64,000 bases of DNA from NCBI GenBank assembly GCA_009691915.1, contig SIAD01000004.1:62001-126000 (forward strand), given 5' to 3'. Positions 61,691 to 64,000 of this stretch are shown here, piece after piece. How positions within the stretch are numbered: position 1 is the first letter of the stretch; every line of letters starts with the position of its first letter. This DNA comes from Phycisphaerales bacterium (GTDB taxonomy: Bacteria; Planctomycetota; Phycisphaerae; Phycisphaerales; SM1A02). The position numbers were made by a program, and so were the translations under genes. The notes under the pieces were generated by a model, which did not search any database, was not told where the DNA came from, and saw nothing but the letters and a program-made list of their open reading frames with translations.

Positions 61691-62961
61691 GAGGGCTCTG
61701 CCGCGCCTGGACCTCGGGGTGGTTCATCGCCTGGATGGTCGTGTTCGCACTCTTGACCGGGATCTTCGGGTTCCGCGCCAACGAACTCGACAAGTGCTAT
61801 CTCAAGGCGGCTGACAGGTTCGTCGCGGGCGAAAACATCTACGCGCCGACGAGCGATGGCATCGGCTACTGGACCTATCCACCTGGGATGATTCTGACGG
61901 TCGCGCCTCTGGCGTGGGTCCCCGAGTGGGTCGCGCGCGTGCTTTGGGGGGCGTTGCTGGCCGCGGCAGCGGTCGTCTGCGTCCGGTGCATCGTGCGCGT
62001 CGTGATGCAAGGCGTTGCCGCTGCGCAGGAACGAAGGCGCCGCGTCATCGCGATGATCGTCGCGGCGGCTCTCGCGCACCAGGTGATCCTCTCGCCGCTG
62101 ACTTACTTCAGCCATGACTTGATCATTGCCTGCGCTCTCGGTGTGGCTCTCTGGGCGACGGTCTCTTCACGCGACGCGATGGCGGGGGGAGCGCTCGGAG
62201 TTGGCGCCGCTTTCAAGGTGACTCCAGCCCTGTTTGCAGTAGCGCTCCTTCTCGAGCGGCGGTGGCGCGCGCTTGTCGTGATGGTCTGCGCCGGGATGCT
62301 GGTGACGGCCGCACCCGACATTCTGCGGGGACAGTGGCGGCTGCCTCTGGTGCGCGAGTTCGCACAGATCGCGCTGCGCGCGTCGGACATCACTTCGGCG
62401 GGAGGTGGCTACTGGCATAGCTGGAATCCGCTGGCCCAGAATCTCTCCGCCTCGATTGCACGGCTGACGACGCCGACCCCCTCCGGGGATCGCGACATCA
62501 ATCAACGGGACTGGTCGCTGGTGCATCTCACTCCCCAGCAGCGGAGCGTCGCCACAGGCACCGCGCAGGCCGCCGTGCTCGGCGCGGTGATGGTTGTCGT
62601 CCTCCTGGGTGTAAAGCGGAACGAAGAGGGTTCGGCGCCGCTGGCACGGCTCAACGAGTTCGGAGCCCTCGCCTGCGGGATGGTCCTGCTTTCGCCCCAC
62701 TCGAGCAACTACCACTTCGCCATCGAGTATTTCGCGATTCTCTCCTGTGTGATTGTCGCCTGGCGAACACGCGATCCGTTCATGGTGGTCTGTGTCGCGG
62801 CGCTCGCAATCCTCGGCCTCCCATCCGGGCGTGATCTCGTGGGCAATTACGCCGTTGACGCCATGCTCATCTACGGGAAGCTGACCGCTGGCGCACTCGT
62901 CGCGCTTGCGGGATGCGTCCGCGCCGGAGTGCTGCTTCGAGCGGCGAGGGTGCCGCCGTAG
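61687..62961 (+). CDS. Polyprenyl-linked glycosyltransferase-like membrane protein (GT87/DUF2029)
   Basis: A 424-aa protein with about nine to eleven membrane helices. The first periplasmic loop has [20 protein letters not shown], where the YPPG motif and the nearby acidic residue are typical of GT87 (DUF2029) mannosyltransferases. [15 protein letters not shown] and LLSPH further on fit the family. Such enzymes transfer sugars from polyprenyl carriers in the periplasm. ATG 61687 overlaps the ccs stop (ATGA). The 3' end overlaps the convergent enolase by 91 bases. Its actual acceptor is unknown. Confidence 0.8.
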   Translation: MRGLCRAWTSGWFIAWMVVFALLTGIFGFRANELDKCYLKAADRFVAGENIYAPTSDGIGYWTYPPGMILTVAPLAWVPEWVARVLWGALLAAAAVVCVRCIVRVVMQGVAAAQERRRRVIAMIVAAALAHQVILSPLTYFSHDLIIACALGVALWATVSSRDAMAGGALGVGAAFKVTPALFAVALLLERRWRALVVMVCAGMLVTAAPDILRGQWRLPLVREFAQIALRASDITSAGGGYWHSWNPLAQNLSASIARLTTPTPSGDRDINQRDWSLVHLTPQQRSVATGTAQAAVLGAVMVVVLLGVKRNEEGSAPLARLNEFGALACGMVLLSPHSSNYHFAIEYFAILSCVIVAWRTRDPFMVVCVAALAILGLPSGRDLVGNYAVDAMLIYGKLTAGALVALAGCVRAGVLLRAARVPP

Positions 62962-64000
62962 CGTCCCGACGCGCCGAGTTCCTCGGCGATCCGCAGCAGC
63001 TGGTTGTACTTGGCAGTGCGGTCGGAGCGGCACGGTGCGCCTGTCTTGATCTGTCCGCAGTTGGTCGCGACAGCGAGATCGGCGATCGTCGTGTCCTCTG
63101 TCTCCCCCGAGCGATGAGAGAGGATCGCGCGGTAGCCCGCCATGTGCGCGGTGTGCACCGCCTCGAGCGTCTCGCTGAGCGTGCCGATCTGGTTGACCTT
63201 CACAAGGATCGCGTTGGCGCAGCCCGCCGCGATCCCCTTCTTCAGAATGGCGGGGTTGGTGACAAAGATGTCGTCACCGACCAGCTGGATTTTCTTGCCG
63301 AGTCGCTTGGTAAGAGCGACCCATCCCTCCCAGTCACCCTCGCCGAGTCCATCCTCGATCGAGCGGATCGGCCACTTGTCGCACCACGACTCCCACAGAC
63401 CGATCATCTCGTCGCTTGACACGATTCGCTTCGGATCGCTCTTGAAATAGCAGTATCCCTTCTTTCCACGGGCGGCGGCCTCGTTGGCGAGTTCGCTCAT
63501 CGCCGGATCAAGGCAGATGAAAATCTGCCGTCCGAGGTCATAGCCCGCGGCCTCGACCGCGCGCGCGATCAGCTCAAGGGCTTCCTCGTTGGTCTTGAGG
63601 TTCGGTGCGAATCCCCCTTCGTCGCCGACCGAAGTTGAGAGTCCGCGGTCATGGAGCACCCGTTTGAGCGCGTGGTAGATCTCCACCCCGGCTCGCAGTG
63701 CCTCGCCGAACTCGGCGAATCCCCACGGCTGAATCATGAACTCCTGAAAATCAACCGTGTTGTCGGCGTGCTTGCCCCCGTTCAGAATGTTGAGCATGGG
63801 CGCGGGAAGGGTTCGGGCATGCGTTCCCCCCACATACCGATAGAGCGGCTGCTCGGTGGCGATGGCCGCCGCGTGGGCTACGGCAAGGCTCGTCGCCAGA
63901 GTCGCGTTGGCACCGAGCTTTGCCTTGTTGGGGGTTCCGTCTAGGAGGCAGAGCAGGGCATCGATCGCTTCCTGAGTGCGCGCGTCGGCGCCAAGGAGTT
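62871..64000 (-). CDS. eno: Enolase (5' end beyond the window)
   Basis: Enolase turns 2-phosphoglycerate into phosphoenolpyruvate in glycolysis. The first part of the gene lies right of the window. The visible chain reads [20 protein letters not shown] at about 63930, then [34 protein letters not shown] (metal-site Glu and Asp), [24 protein letters not shown] (catalytic Lys), [20 protein letters not shown] and [19 protein letters not shown]. The last 25 or so residues after ASGRYGG are an extra Ser/Thr/Ala/Pro tail not seen in ordinary enolases, and it lies antisense to the end of the GT87 gene. Confidence 0.95.
   Translation of the reverse strand, partial: LLGADARTQEAIDALLCLLDGTPNKAKLGANATLATSLAVAHAAAIATEQPLYRYVGGTHARTLPAPMLNILNGGKHADNTVDFQEFMIQPWGFAEFGEALRAGVEIYHALKRVLHDRGLSTSVGDEGGFAPNLKTNEEALELIARAVEAAGYDLGRQIFICLDPAMSELANEAAARGKKGYCYFKSDPKRIVSSDEMIGLWESWCDKWPIRSIEDGLGEGDWEGWVALTKRLGKKIQLVGDDIFVTNPAILKKGIAAGCANAILVKVNQIGTLSETLEAVHTAHMAGYRAILSHRSGETEDTTIADLAVATNCGQIKTGAPCRSDRTAKYNQLLRIAEELGASGRYGGTLAARSSTPARTHPASATSAPAVSFP

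Noticed and set aside
1-64000. CRISPR arrays, insertion sequences, prophage, tRNA and rRNA genes
   Set aside because: No direct-repeat arrays, transposase motifs, phage genes or cloverleaf sequences were seen, and gaps are too short for rRNA.

Overview
This is a GC-rich, gene-dense bacterial chromosome segment, best explained as a planctomycete, probably of the class Phycisphaerae. The evidence is indirect but consistent. Two proteins end in the calcium-binding, dockerin-like tails (D-I/L-N-x-D/N-G-x-V-x-x-x-D-L) common in that group. There are also tandem DUF1080 domains, hopanoid/squalene genes (hpnC-D-E plus hpnO/hpnN-like), a fused ResB-CcsA cytochrome c maturation protein, an EF-G resembling the spd/mitochondrial type, and bamD/lptE-like outer-membrane genes. 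I saw no phage, insertion sequence, CRISPR array, rRNA or tRNA. Genes are packed with very short gaps, and many neighbours share an ATGA, GTGA or TTGA stop/start overlap, so translational coupling looks like the main organising principle.

Layout. 1-5461: the edge of an unknown gene, then a three-gene Gld-type ABC exporter operon. 5401-9857 (minus): a divergent RNase HII-like gene, fusA and ribD. 9927-14798: class I fructose-bisphosphate aldolase, then a minus-strand copper/cytochrome pair and a P1B-type metal ATPase. 14876-18750: gpsA, a pseudouridine synthase, a membrane-anchored TPR-like protein and a HAD phosphatase. 18773-22219: a very large indolepyruvate:ferredoxin-oxidoreductase-like fusion that seems to have lost its cofactor motifs. 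22216-28800: rlmN and ispH facing the squalene operon hpnC-hpnD-hpnE and queG. 28805-35031: secreted proteins and lipoproteins of unknown role, a sugar-phosphate isomerase and a MuiA-family protein. 35031-40248: a large NAD-glutamate dehydrogenase and the ribF-DHH-HMA lipoprotein operon. 40245-45763: pyrC, an HpnO-like aminotransferase and an HpnN-like RND transporter. 45793-52665: a Cys-rich lipoprotein with a strong terminator, a short UvrC, ftsH, lptE-like, bamD-like and a FliA/WhiG-type sigma factor. 52643-57587: tandem DUF1080, a truncated lectin/dockerin relic, scoB, an ALDH7-type dehydrogenase and a secreted cyclophilin. 57620-64000: giant ResB-CcsA, a GT87-type mannosyltransferase-like protein and a partial enolase.

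Functional links. IspH supplies isoprenoid precursors beside HpnC/D/E, which turn farnesyl diphosphate into squalene, and the HpnO/HpnN-like pair about 15 kb away would extend this to hopanoid modification and transport. BamD-like, LptE-like and FtsH genes lie together and fit a Gram-negative-type envelope with quality control. The most unusual items are the 1148-aa IOR-like protein without recognisable TPP or Fe-S motifs, the metal ATPase with CPG in place of CPC, the RNase HII homologue with altered signature residues, the UvrC without its HhH tail, the monooxygenase-like cytochrome with lost copper ligands, and the decayed C-type lectin fragment.
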